A stretch of DNA of 64,000 nt from Mycobacterium paraseoulense (GTDB taxonomy: Bacteria > Actinomycetota > Actinomycetes > Mycobacteriales > Mycobacteriaceae): contig NZ_AP022619.1 of assembly GCF_010731655.1 (NCBI RefSeq), forward strand, positions 2,170,001 through 2,234,000. The letters run 5' to 3'. Of the stretch, positions 50,753-58,014 are shown one piece after another; the first letter of the stretch is position 1, and every line of letters begins with the position of its first letter. Made by a program: the position numbers and the translations under genes. The notes under the pieces were generated by a model that worked only from the letters and a program-made list of their open reading frames with translations, did not search any database and was not told the DNA's origin.

Positions 50753-50873
50753 AGCGGCAACATACCGGATGAAGGTTGTGTAATCGCCACCGTACGGAAA
50801 CAATGATTCGCGAAACTGCATATTCGGCTTCCGGAGTGCTCGCTCCCGTCTGGCCTCACGCGAAGGGGACACC

Positions 50874-51998
50874 ATGACGCTCGCATCACCACTGGAATCG
50901 AGCGTGTCCGCGGCCGAGAAGAAATATCGCGTGATCCAGTGGGGCATGGGCAATGTCGGGACCTTGGCGCTGCGCCACTTCGCCCACAACCCCCTCTATG
51001 AGGTGGTCGGAGTGCTCTGCAACCGCCCGGAGAAAGTTGGCAGGGATGCGGGAGAACTGGTCGGGGTGGGGCCGATCGGCGTGCTCGCAACCACGGACAA
51101 GGCCGCCCTGGAGGCCCTTGACGCAGACTGCGTGTTCTACGCGCCGCTCTGGTCGGACGTCGACGAGATCTGCCGACTGCTGCGCGGCGGAAAGAGCGTC
51201 GTCGCCTCGGGTGGGGCCTGGTGGCATCGGACGGAAACCAACAGCGCCGACATCGACAAAATCGAGGCGGCGTGCCAAGACGGTGGAACGTCGTTCCACG
51301 GAGGCGGCATCCACCCCGGCTACGCGGCGGACCTGCTCGTCCTGACGCTGGCCCGGATCGTCGGCAAGACCGACCACATCCACATATACGAGGCGGTGAA
51401 CTTCAACAAGGACACGCTGAAGTACTTGGACGAGATGGGATTCGGAAAGACACCGGATCAGTTCGCCAAGGGCAATCTCTTTCAAGATGCATGGTCGTTG
51501 TTCGCGCAATCGCTGACGATGGTGGTCGAAGGCTTGGGCAAGAGTGTCGACAAGTTCACGACAGATGTCGAACTGGGCCTGGCCACCCGCGACATCCCGT
51601 ATGAGGGCACTGCGGACATGGACATGCCCGGCCTGCGAGGTGTGATCAAGACGGGCACCGTCGCATCCCAACATCACCTCTGGACGGCGTGGGTGGACGG
51701 CAGGCCGTTCATCACCTTGCACGAGCTCTACTCGTTCATCGAGCACGACGCCATCGACCCGAGGCCCGATTGGGAACCGTATTACCACTACCGCGTGGTG
51801 ATCGACGGTGACCCCGGCACCGAGCTCATCCTGCGCGGCAGCCCGCAGGCGCGCGAGCACGCGAAGCCCGGTTACATCGGCTACGCATGGACCGCGATGG
51901 AGCCCGTGAACTCCATCCCCGCCATTTGCGATGCGCCGCCGGGTTTCAAGTCGCACGCCGATCTTGGACTCATGACGGTTCGCGGGATCGTGCGCTGA
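50874..51998 (+). CDS. DapB/2,4-diaminopentanoate dehydrogenase-like oxidoreductase
   Basis: 374 residues: YRVIQWGMGNVGTLALRHFAHNPLYEVVGVLCNRPEKVGRDAGELVGVGPIGV, YAPLWSDVDEICRLLRGGKSVVASGGAWWHR, FHGGGIHPGYAADLLVLTLARIVGKTDHIHIYEAVNF, EMGFGKTPDQFAKGNLFQDAWSLFAQSL, then IPAICDAPPGFKSHADLGLMTVRG. It carries a 17-residue N-terminal extension. It diverges from the binding-protein gene and precedes the tetR at 52053, so it may belong to that regulator's circuit. Confidence 0.85.
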   Translation: MTLASPLESSVSAAEKKYRVIQWGMGNVGTLALRHFAHNPLYEVVGVLCNRPEKVGRDAGELVGVGPIGVLATTDKAALEALDADCVFYAPLWSDVDEICRLLRGGKSVVASGGAWWHRTETNSADIDKIEAACQDGGTSFHGGGIHPGYAADLLVLTLARIVGKTDHIHIYEAVNFNKDTLKYLDEMGFGKTPDQFAKGNLFQDAWSLFAQSLTMVVEGLGKSVDKFTTDVELGLATRDIPYEGTADMDMPGLRGVIKTGTVASQHHLWTAWVDGRPFITLHELYSFIEHDAIDPRPDWEPYYHYRVVIDGDPGTELILRGSPQAREHAKPGYIGYAWTAMEPVNSIPAICDAPPGFKSHADLGLMTVRGIVR

Positions 51999-52017
51999 GG
52001 CAGCCCGTCCCGACGCT

Positions 52018-52038
52018 CAACATTCAAACTGAAGGTTG
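52018..52038. promoter_or_regulatory. Probable TetR autoregulatory operator
   Basis: The inverted repeat CAAC-A-TTCA-AAC-TGAA-G-GTTG ends 14 bases before the tetR ATG at 52053. Its length (21 bp), AAC/GTTG ends and inner CA-N3-TG step equal those of the tandem sites at 48451-48493. Confidence 0.65.
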
Positions 52039-52052
52039 CTACGATCGTCGGC

Positions 52053-52685
52053 ATGGCGAAGCGTGGCGGGGCGGACGAGGATCGACGCGCCCGGGGCGAG
52101 CAGACCCGTCGCGACCTGATCGACGCGGGTCGCGAGCTGTTCGTTGAACACGGGTTCTTCAACACGAGCATCAGCGACATCGTGACGAGGTCGGGTGTCG
52201 GGACGCGCGGCGCCTTCTACCACCACTTCAAGGACAAAGCCGAGCTCTTTCGAGCGGTATTCGAAGATGTCGAAAACGATCTCACCCTCCGGTCCATTGC
52301 CGCTCCCCCGCCGGGCGCGGACGCCTGGGAACGGCTCACGCGTGGATTGCACGGATTCCTTGAAGCCGCAATGGAACCCGCGGTGCAGCGGGTGATACTT
52401 GTCGACGGACCGGTGGTGCTGGGCTGGCAGACCCTGCGCGAAATCCAGAATGGCAACAGCATCGCCCTGATCAACGAGGTGATCCGCGAGGCGATCGCCG
52501 AGGGCACCATCGACGATCAACCCGTCGGGGAACTGACGCACATGCTGGTCGCCGCGCTCGAGGAGGCCTCGCTCCTCGTCGCGCACTCCGCAAACCCAAG
52601 GAGCGCGCGTCGCCGGGCCGCCAAGATCCTGGACCGGCTACTGCTCTCGTTTGCCGCCGAGCCGCACACGACGCTGCGGCGCTGA
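52053..52685 (+). CDS. TetR-family transcriptional regulator
   Basis: 210 residues: a basic N-terminus, HTH in RRDLIDAGRELFVEHGFFNTSISDIVTRSGVGTRGAFYHHFKDKAELF (about 19-66), and a helical C-terminal domain with VQRVILVDGPVVLGWQTLREIQ, a pattern common in regulators sensing hydrophobic ligands. The ATG follows a 21-bp inverted repeat, indicating autoregulation. By motif match it probably also controls the P450/DapB divergent promoter at 48443-48541 (inference). Confidence 0.9.
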   Translation: MAKRGGADEDRRARGEQTRRDLIDAGRELFVEHGFFNTSISDIVTRSGVGTRGAFYHHFKDKAELFRAVFEDVENDLTLRSIAAPPPGADAWERLTRGLHGFLEAAMEPAVQRVILVDGPVVLGWQTLREIQNGNSIALINEVIREAIAEGTIDDQPVGELTHMLVAALEEASLLVAHSANPRSARRRAAKILDRLLLSFAAEPHTTLRR

Positions 52686-52770
52686 GCGTTGAAGCCGAAG
52701 TATGCAGGCCACGTCCGTCATCAGCGGAAATGAATATTTTCATAAATCGAAATAGTTACTCTGCCTATCT

Positions 52771-52785
52771 GATAGCCTCGTTCTC
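52771..52785. promoter_or_regulatory. Operator-like repeat GATAGC-CTC-GTTCTC
   Basis: This lies 22 bases before the amidohydrolase at 52807, in a 121-base gap that also holds ATGAA-TATT-TTCAT (52730-52743). It matches 9891-9905 in 13 of 15 positions, and that site also precedes an amidohydrolase gene. Confidence 0.45.
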
Positions 52786-52806
52786 AACCTCTGTGCAAGG
52801 AGACTC

Positions 52807-54087
52807 ATGCAGCCCGAAGACATGATTTTGGTCAGCGTCGACGATCACCTGGTGGAGCCGCCGAACCTGTTCGAGGGCAGGCTTCCAGGCAAGTACGCGG
52901 ACGCGGCGCCCCGGGTCATCCGCCGGCCCGACGGCTCGGAGGTGTGGACTTTCAACGACGCCATCATTCCCAACATCGGGCTCAACGCTGTGGCGGGACG
53001 CCCACGCGAGGAGTATGGCGTCGAGCCGACCGCTTTCGACGAAATGCGGCCCGGGTGCTACGACATTCATGAGCGGATCAAAGACATGGATGCGGGCGGC
53101 GTGCTGGGATCGATGTGCTTCCCGTCCTTCCCCGGCTTCGCGGGCCGGCTGTTCGCCACCCACACCGACAAGGACCTCGCCCTCGCCGTCACCCAGGCGT
53201 ACAACGACTGGCACATCGACGAATGGTGCGGCTCGTATCCCGGGCGCTTCCTGCCCATGGGGCTGCCCGTGTTGTGGGATCCCGAATTGTGTGCCAAAGA
53301 GATCCGCCGCAACGCCGCCAAAGGCTGCCACTCGGTCACCTTCACCGAAAACCCCGCGACGCTCGGCTTCCCGAGCTTCCACGACGAGTATTGGGATCCG
53401 ATGTGGCGGGCGCTGTCGGACACCAACACGGTGCTCTCGGTCCACCTGGGGTCCTCCGGCAAGATCACGATGACCGCCGACAACGCGCCCGTCGACGTCA
53501 TGATCACCCTGCAACCGATGAACATCTGCTCGGCGGCCGCCGACCTGCTGTGGTCCCGCGTCATCAAGGAGTTTCCCGACGTCCGCTTCGCACTTTCCGA
53601 GGGCGGCACCGGCTGGATTCCCTATTTCGTCGACCGACTCGACCGGACCTACGAAATGCATCACCTGTGGACCGGCCAGGACTTCGGAAACAAACTGCCC
53701 AGCGAGGTGTTCCGCGAGCGCTTCCTGACCTGCTTCATAGTGGACCCGATTGGCGTCAAGCTGCGCCATGACATCGGCATCGACAACATCGCCTGGGAGT
53801 GTGACTACCCGCACTCGGACTCGTCGTGGCCCGCGGCAGCCGAGGAGCTTGCCCTGGTCATGGTTGACCTCCCCGACGACGAGGTCAACAAGATCACGTA
53901 TGAGAACGCGTGCCGTTGGTACTCATTCGACCCGTTCCAGCACCGCACCCGAGAACGATGCACGGTCGGCGCCCTGCGCGCCGAAGCCGGTGACCACGAT
54001 GTCGAGATCCGTAGCTTCGACCACGGCCGGTTCGAACGCACCGCGGGCGCGACCCTCGGCACTATGAGCGCCAAGCTCGATGTCTGA
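52807..54087 (+). CDS. Amidohydrolase_2 family protein (divergent subfamily)
   Basis: 426 residues: ILVSVDDHLVEPPNLFEGRLPGKY (metal site D-D-H, about 8-32), DIHERIKDMDAGGVLGSMCFPSFPGFAGRLF, VLSVHLGSSGKI (the His on a central strand), and AWECDYPHSDSSWP (the late metal Asp). A 60-residue C-terminal tail follows (RRTRERCTVGAL-like, HDVEIRSFDHGRFERTAG). It belongs to a different branch from the three proteins at 0-11 kb. ATG 52807 has AAGGAG upstream. Its end overlaps the SDR at 54080 by 8 bases, opening the operon amidohydrolase-SDR-ALDH-ADH. Confidence 0.9.
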   Translation: MQPEDMILVSVDDHLVEPPNLFEGRLPGKYADAAPRVIRRPDGSEVWTFNDAIIPNIGLNAVAGRPREEYGVEPTAFDEMRPGCYDIHERIKDMDAGGVLGSMCFPSFPGFAGRLFATHTDKDLALAVTQAYNDWHIDEWCGSYPGRFLPMGLPVLWDPELCAKEIRRNAAKGCHSVTFTENPATLGFPSFHDEYWDPMWRALSDTNTVLSVHLGSSGKITMTADNAPVDVMITLQPMNICSAAADLLWSRVIKEFPDVRFALSEGGTGWIPYFVDRLDRTYEMHHLWTGQDFGNKLPSEVFRERFLTCFIVDPIGVKLRHDIGIDNIAWECDYPHSDSSWPAAAEELALVMVDLPDDEVNKITYENACRWYSFDPFQHRTRERCTVGALRAEAGDHDVEIRSFDHGRFERTAGATLGTMSAKLDV

Positions 54088-54874
54088 CAACGGACAAAGC
54101 CCGCTGCGGGTCGCTGTCGTCGGTGCCTCCGCCGGCCTCGGACGATGCATCGGCATAGGGCTTGCCCAGCGAGGCGCACATGTCGCGCTGCTGGCGCGGC
54201 GATACGACAGGCTGGTTGATGCCGCCGGGGAAGCCGGCAACGGCGCGGTGGCCGTCGCCTGCGACGTCACCGTAGCCGACAACTGCCAGACGGCGATGTC
54301 CGAGGTGGTCGGCGCGCTCGGCGGGCTCGACGCACTGGTCTACACGACCGGCATGGGTGTGCTCGCGCCGCTGCGCGAGGTGACCGCGGAACAGTGGGCG
54401 CAACTGTTCGCCACCAACGTCACCGGCGCATCACTGGTCACCGCCGCCGCCGCGCCCCATTTGGCCGCGGCGGCGGGCGGGGCCGTTTACCTCTCGTCGC
54501 TCAGCGCGTCGTACACGACGCCGTGGCCGCTGCTCGGCGCATACGCGGTATCCAAGGCGGCGCTGGACAAGCTCGTCGAGGCCTGGCGCATCGAGCATCC
54601 GGAGATCGGCTTCACCCGTCTGGCCGTCGGCGACAGCCTGGGCGGCACCGGCGACGCGCAGACCGAGTTCAACAAGGCGTGGGACCCCGACGCCCTGGAA
54701 GCGGCTATCAGATACTGGATGGATAACAAATACATGCTCGGCGGCCTCGTCGACGTCGAGCACCTGGTTGACGTTGTCGATTCCGTTATCCGTTGCGGCA
54801 AAAGCAGTTTCATACCACAGCTGACTCTGGCCCCGCGCGCCTCTGATGCAGTGAAGGAGCTTCGGAATTGGTGA
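54080..54874 (+). CDS. Short-chain dehydrogenase/reductase
   Basis: 264 residues: VAVVGASAGLGRCIGIGLAQRGAHVALLARRYDR (NADP-type Arg-Arg), ALVYTTGMGVLAPLREV, the catalytic site VYLSSLSASYTTPWPLLGAYAVSKAALDK (about 138-166), and a short C-terminal part without the DGG strand. Like 42354 it belongs to a branch with a truncated C-terminus. It is coupled to the amidohydrolase (8-base overlap) and to the ALDH (7 bases), pointing to sequential alcohol, aldehyde and acid conversion. Confidence 0.88.
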   Translation: MSDNGQSPLRVAVVGASAGLGRCIGIGLAQRGAHVALLARRYDRLVDAAGEAGNGAVAVACDVTVADNCQTAMSEVVGALGGLDALVYTTGMGVLAPLREVTAEQWAQLFATNVTGASLVTAAAAPHLAAAAGGAVYLSSLSASYTTPWPLLGAYAVSKAALDKLVEAWRIEHPEIGFTRLAVGDSLGGTGDAQTEFNKAWDPDALEAAIRYWMDNKYMLGGLVDVEHLVDVVDSVIRCGKSSFIPQLTLAPRASDAVKELRNW

Positions 54875-56340
54875 ACCACGAACCGCGCATGCTCATCGAC
54901 GGCAAGCTCGTCGAGTCCGTATCCGGGCGGCGATTCGACAACGTCAATCCGGCGACTGAGGAGGTGCTCGGCACCACCTGCGACGGCACCCACGCCGACA
55001 TGGAACGCGCCATCGCTGCGGCACGGCACGCGTTCGACAACACCGAATGGTCGCGGGACGGCGAGGCGCGAGCCGCCGGCCTGCGGCAGCTGCAGGCGGC
55101 GCTGGAAGCCGAACGTGAGGACTTACGCAGCGAGCTCGTCGCGGAGGTCGGCTGTCCCGTGCTGTCCACCTACGGACCGCAGCTCGACGTCCCCCTCCGC
55201 GAAGCGCTTACCTGGCCTGCGGACATGATCGGCGAATTTGCTTGGGAACGGCCGCTTCCCGACAAGGACGCCTTCGGCCTGGGCAGCCTGACGACCCGCG
55301 AAGTCTGGAAGGAGCCGATCGGCGTCGTCGGTGTGATCACGCCCTGGAATTTTCCTTTCGAGATCATCCTGAACAAGATCGGCCCCGTCCTGGCGATGGG
55401 TAACACCTGCGTGCTCAAGCCCGCACCGGACACACCGTGGAACGCCACCAGGATCGGCCGCATCATCGCCGAACACACCAACATCCCGCCCGGGGTCATC
55501 AACATCGTTCCGTCGTCCGATCATTCCGTCGGAGAGGTGATTTCGACCTCGCCACTGGTAGACATGGTGGCGTTCACCGGCTCGACGGCCACCGGCAGGC
55601 GCATCATGGCGGCGGCCGCCCAGACCATCAAGTCCACCTTCCTCGAACTCGGGGGCAAGTCCGTGTACCTCGTCCTCGACGAGGAGGGAGACATCGGCGG
55701 TGCGGTCGGCGGCAGCGCCTTCATCTGCATGCACGCCGGGCAGGGCTGCGCGATGCCCACCCGACTGCTGGTCCCCAACTCGCGCTACGACGAAGCGGTC
55801 GAAATCGTCAAGACAGCCATGGAGAACAACAAATACGGCGACCCCACTGATCCGTCGGTGCTGCAGGGTCCACTTGTTTCCAAAAAGCAGCACGACCGCG
55901 TGCTCGGCTACATCGAGAAGGGTAAGCAGGAAGGCGCCCGGCTGGTCACCGGCGGCGGGGTGCCCAAGCATCTTCCCAAGGGCTATTACGTCGAGCCAAC
56001 GGTATTCGCCGACGTCGACAACAAGATGACGATCGCCCAGGAGGAGATCTTCGGACCGGTGCTGTCGGTCATCGGGTTCGACGGCGACGACGACGCCGTA
56101 CGCATCGCCAACGATTCCATCTATGGCCTGTCGGGCGTCGTGTTCGCCACTGATCTCGATCGCGCGAAATCCGTCGCACGCCGGATCAGAACCGGCACCC
56201 TGGGCATCAACGGCGGGCTCTGGTACGGCGCGGACGCGCCGTTCGGCGGATACAAGCAGTCCGGTGTCGGTCGCCAGTGCGGCACCGAGGGGCTCGAGAT
56301 CTTCACCGAGACAAAGACCGTCGGCTGGCCTGCCGCCTGA
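54868..56340 (+). CDS. NAD(P)-dependent aldehyde dehydrogenase
   Basis: 490 residues: ITPWNFPFEIILNKIGPVLAMGNTCVLKPAPDTPW (cofactor region, about 150-185), FTGSTATGRRIM, the Glu base in FLELGGKSVYLVLD, the nucleophile in MHAGQGCAMPTRLLV, and EEIFGPVLSVIGFDGDDDAVRIAN. The start is TTG 54868 (AAGGAG 8 bases before) or GTG 54871. It follows an SDR and precedes an NDMA-type ADH, so both alcohol-to-aldehyde and aldehyde-to-acid steps are encoded together. It is not closely similar to the ALDH at 14054. Confidence 0.92.
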   Translation: MVNHEPRMLIDGKLVESVSGRRFDNVNPATEEVLGTTCDGTHADMERAIAAARHAFDNTEWSRDGEARAAGLRQLQAALEAEREDLRSELVAEVGCPVLSTYGPQLDVPLREALTWPADMIGEFAWERPLPDKDAFGLGSLTTREVWKEPIGVVGVITPWNFPFEIILNKIGPVLAMGNTCVLKPAPDTPWNATRIGRIIAEHTNIPPGVINIVPSSDHSVGEVISTSPLVDMVAFTGSTATGRRIMAAAAQTIKSTFLELGGKSVYLVLDEEGDIGGAVGGSAFICMHAGQGCAMPTRLLVPNSRYDEAVEIVKTAMENNKYGDPTDPSVLQGPLVSKKQHDRVLGYIEKGKQEGARLVTGGGVPKHLPKGYYVEPTVFADVDNKMTIAQEEIFGPVLSVIGFDGDDDAVRIANDSIYGLSGVVFATDLDRAKSVARRIRTGTLGINGGLWYGADAPFGGYKQSGVGRQCGTEGLEIFTETKTVGWPAA

Positions 56341-56361
56341 CTCCCAACGAAAGAAGCGACA

Positions 56362-57525
56362 ATGAAGTCCAGAGCAGCGGTGTTACGCGGCGTCGGTATC
56401 GATTGGGAAGTCACCGACGTCGAGCTCGATCCTCCGCACGCCGGCGAGGTTCTGGTCAAGATGGCCTACGCCGGCATCTGCCATTCTGACGAGCACTTCT
56501 ACACCGGTGACAGTGTGCCGACGGCCGAGATGGAAGAGATGATGCGGGCGTCCGGCATTCCGGTGCCTGAGTGGTTCCCGATGCTCGGCGGCCACGAGGG
56601 CTCGGGTGTCGTCGAAGAGGTCGGTCCCGAGGTGAAGACACTCAAACCTGGTGACCATGTGGCGATCTCGTTCCTGCCTGCTTGCGGTAGCTGCCGATGG
56701 TGCGCTACCGGGCACACGTACCTGTGCGACATTGGCTCCGACATTTACAGCAAGGCTATGACCACCGACGGCACCCGGCGTCGCCACCTCGGCGACGAGG
56801 ACCTGATGGCGATGATGCAGGTCGGCACGTTCTCCGAGTACGTGGTGGCGTCCGAGCGTTCGCTGGTTAAAGTGAATGACTGGATCCCCCTGGAAGCCGC
56901 GTCACTAGTGTCCTGCGGTGTGACAACGGGATTCGGGTCGGGATCCGTCGCGGCAGGCACGCGAGCGGGTGACACCGTCGTTGTGATTGGTGTCGGCGGA
57001 ATCGGCATGAACGCGGTGCAGGGCGCGAAGGTCGCGGGCGCCAAGCACATCGTCGCCATCGACCCCAACGAATTCAAGCGTCAGATCGCGCCGACATTCG
57101 GCGCAACCCACACCGCCGTCGACGCCGGTGCGGCAGTGGAACTTGTCAAGGAGATCACCTGGGGAGTCATGGCCGACCGCGTCGTTCTCACCCCAGGGGT
57201 GGTGCCCTCAGACCTGATCTTTACGGCGATGATGTTGTTGCGCAAGGGCGGAACCTGTGTGCTGACCGGGATGGCCAAGATCACCGACATGATGGTCCCG
57301 ATGATGCTCGGCGACATGGTCAACTCCTGCAAGACCTTCAAAGGGGCGCTCTACGGCGAGATGAACCCGCGCGAAGCCATGCCCAAGCTGCTATCGATGT
57401 ACGAGGCAGGCCTGATCAAACTCGACGAGCTGGTCACTCAGAAATACAAGCTCGACGACATCAACGAGGCCATGAGAGACCTCCGGGCGGGCAATAACAT
57501 CCGCGGCGTCATCGCCTTCGAGTAA
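56362..57525 (+). CDS. NDMA/mycofactocin-dependent-type zinc alcohol dehydrogenase
   Basis: 387 residues. The catalytic zinc region is YAGICHSDEHFYTGD and MLGGHEGSGVVEEVG; the structural zinc Cys cluster is CGSCRWCATGHTYLC (about 97-111); and the Rossmann motif is VVVIGVGGIGMNAVQGAKVAGA. The insert SDIYSKAMTTDGTRRRHLGDEDLMAMMQVGTFSEYVV is typical of the nicotinoprotein-like ADH family that needs an external acceptor (NDMA in vitro, mycofactocin in vivo). The ATG has GAAAGAAG upstream. It comes 21 bases after the ALDH. With 38347 it is the second mycofactocin-linked candidate in the window. Confidence 0.9.
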   Translation: MKSRAAVLRGVGIDWEVTDVELDPPHAGEVLVKMAYAGICHSDEHFYTGDSVPTAEMEEMMRASGIPVPEWFPMLGGHEGSGVVEEVGPEVKTLKPGDHVAISFLPACGSCRWCATGHTYLCDIGSDIYSKAMTTDGTRRRHLGDEDLMAMMQVGTFSEYVVASERSLVKVNDWIPLEAASLVSCGVTTGFGSGSVAAGTRAGDTVVVIGVGGIGMNAVQGAKVAGAKHIVAIDPNEFKRQIAPTFGATHTAVDAGAAVELVKEITWGVMADRVVLTPGVVPSDLIFTAMMLLRKGGTCVLTGMAKITDMMVPMMLGDMVNSCKTFKGALYGEMNPREAMPKLLSMYEAGLIKLDELVTQKYKLDDINEAMRDLRAGNNIRGVIAFE

Positions 57526-57558
57526 GCGCAGTTTTCGACACCTTCGGGGGAGGATACG

Positions 57559-58014
57559 GTGATTCGACTCAGCGGGTGGGATGCGTCGATGTTGTACTCG
57601 GAGACGCCGACCGTGCACATGCACACTCTCAAGGTCGCCGTTCTAGACCTGGCAACCAACGAACAGCATTGCGGCATCGAACAGTTCCGTCAAGTGATCG
57701 CCCGTCGGCTTTACAAGCTGGATCCGTTCCGGTTCGAACTGATCGACATCCCCTTCAAATTCCATCACCCGATGTGGCGGGAAAATGTCGAGATAGACCT
57801 GGACTACCACGTCAGGGCGGTCCGGGTGGCGAGCCCCGGCGGGCGGCGGCAGGTCGACGAGGTCGTCGGCGAAATAGCCAGCACGCCGTTGGACCGCAGC
57901 AGGCCACTATGGGAGCTCTACCTGCTGGAGGGTCTTGCCGACAACAGAGCGGCGGTTATCCGGCATGGACAAATCCATCTCCCATTCCGTCCCCCTTCGG
58001 CAATGGTGTACGGA
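57559..58014 (+). pseudogene. Truncated wax-ester synthase/diacylglycerol acyltransferase (WS/DGAT) gene
   Basis: The first about 130 codons are a good WS/DGAT N-terminus: IRLSGWDASMLYSETPTVHMHTLKVAVLD, HPMWRENVEIDLDYHVRAVRV, STPLDRSRPLWELYLLEGLADNRAAVI. Exactly where the active-site HHxxxDG should follow, the frame degenerates (RHGQIHLPFRPPSAM), while another frame gives GNGVRISARLA, which looks like the residue stretch after the motif. Similarity stops at the 3' end of the convergent DUF35-thiolase gene (stop at 58015), and the frame running on to 58203 is its antisense. Normal enzymes have about 460 residues; this one lost its catalytic centre and C-terminal domain. Confidence 0.8.
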
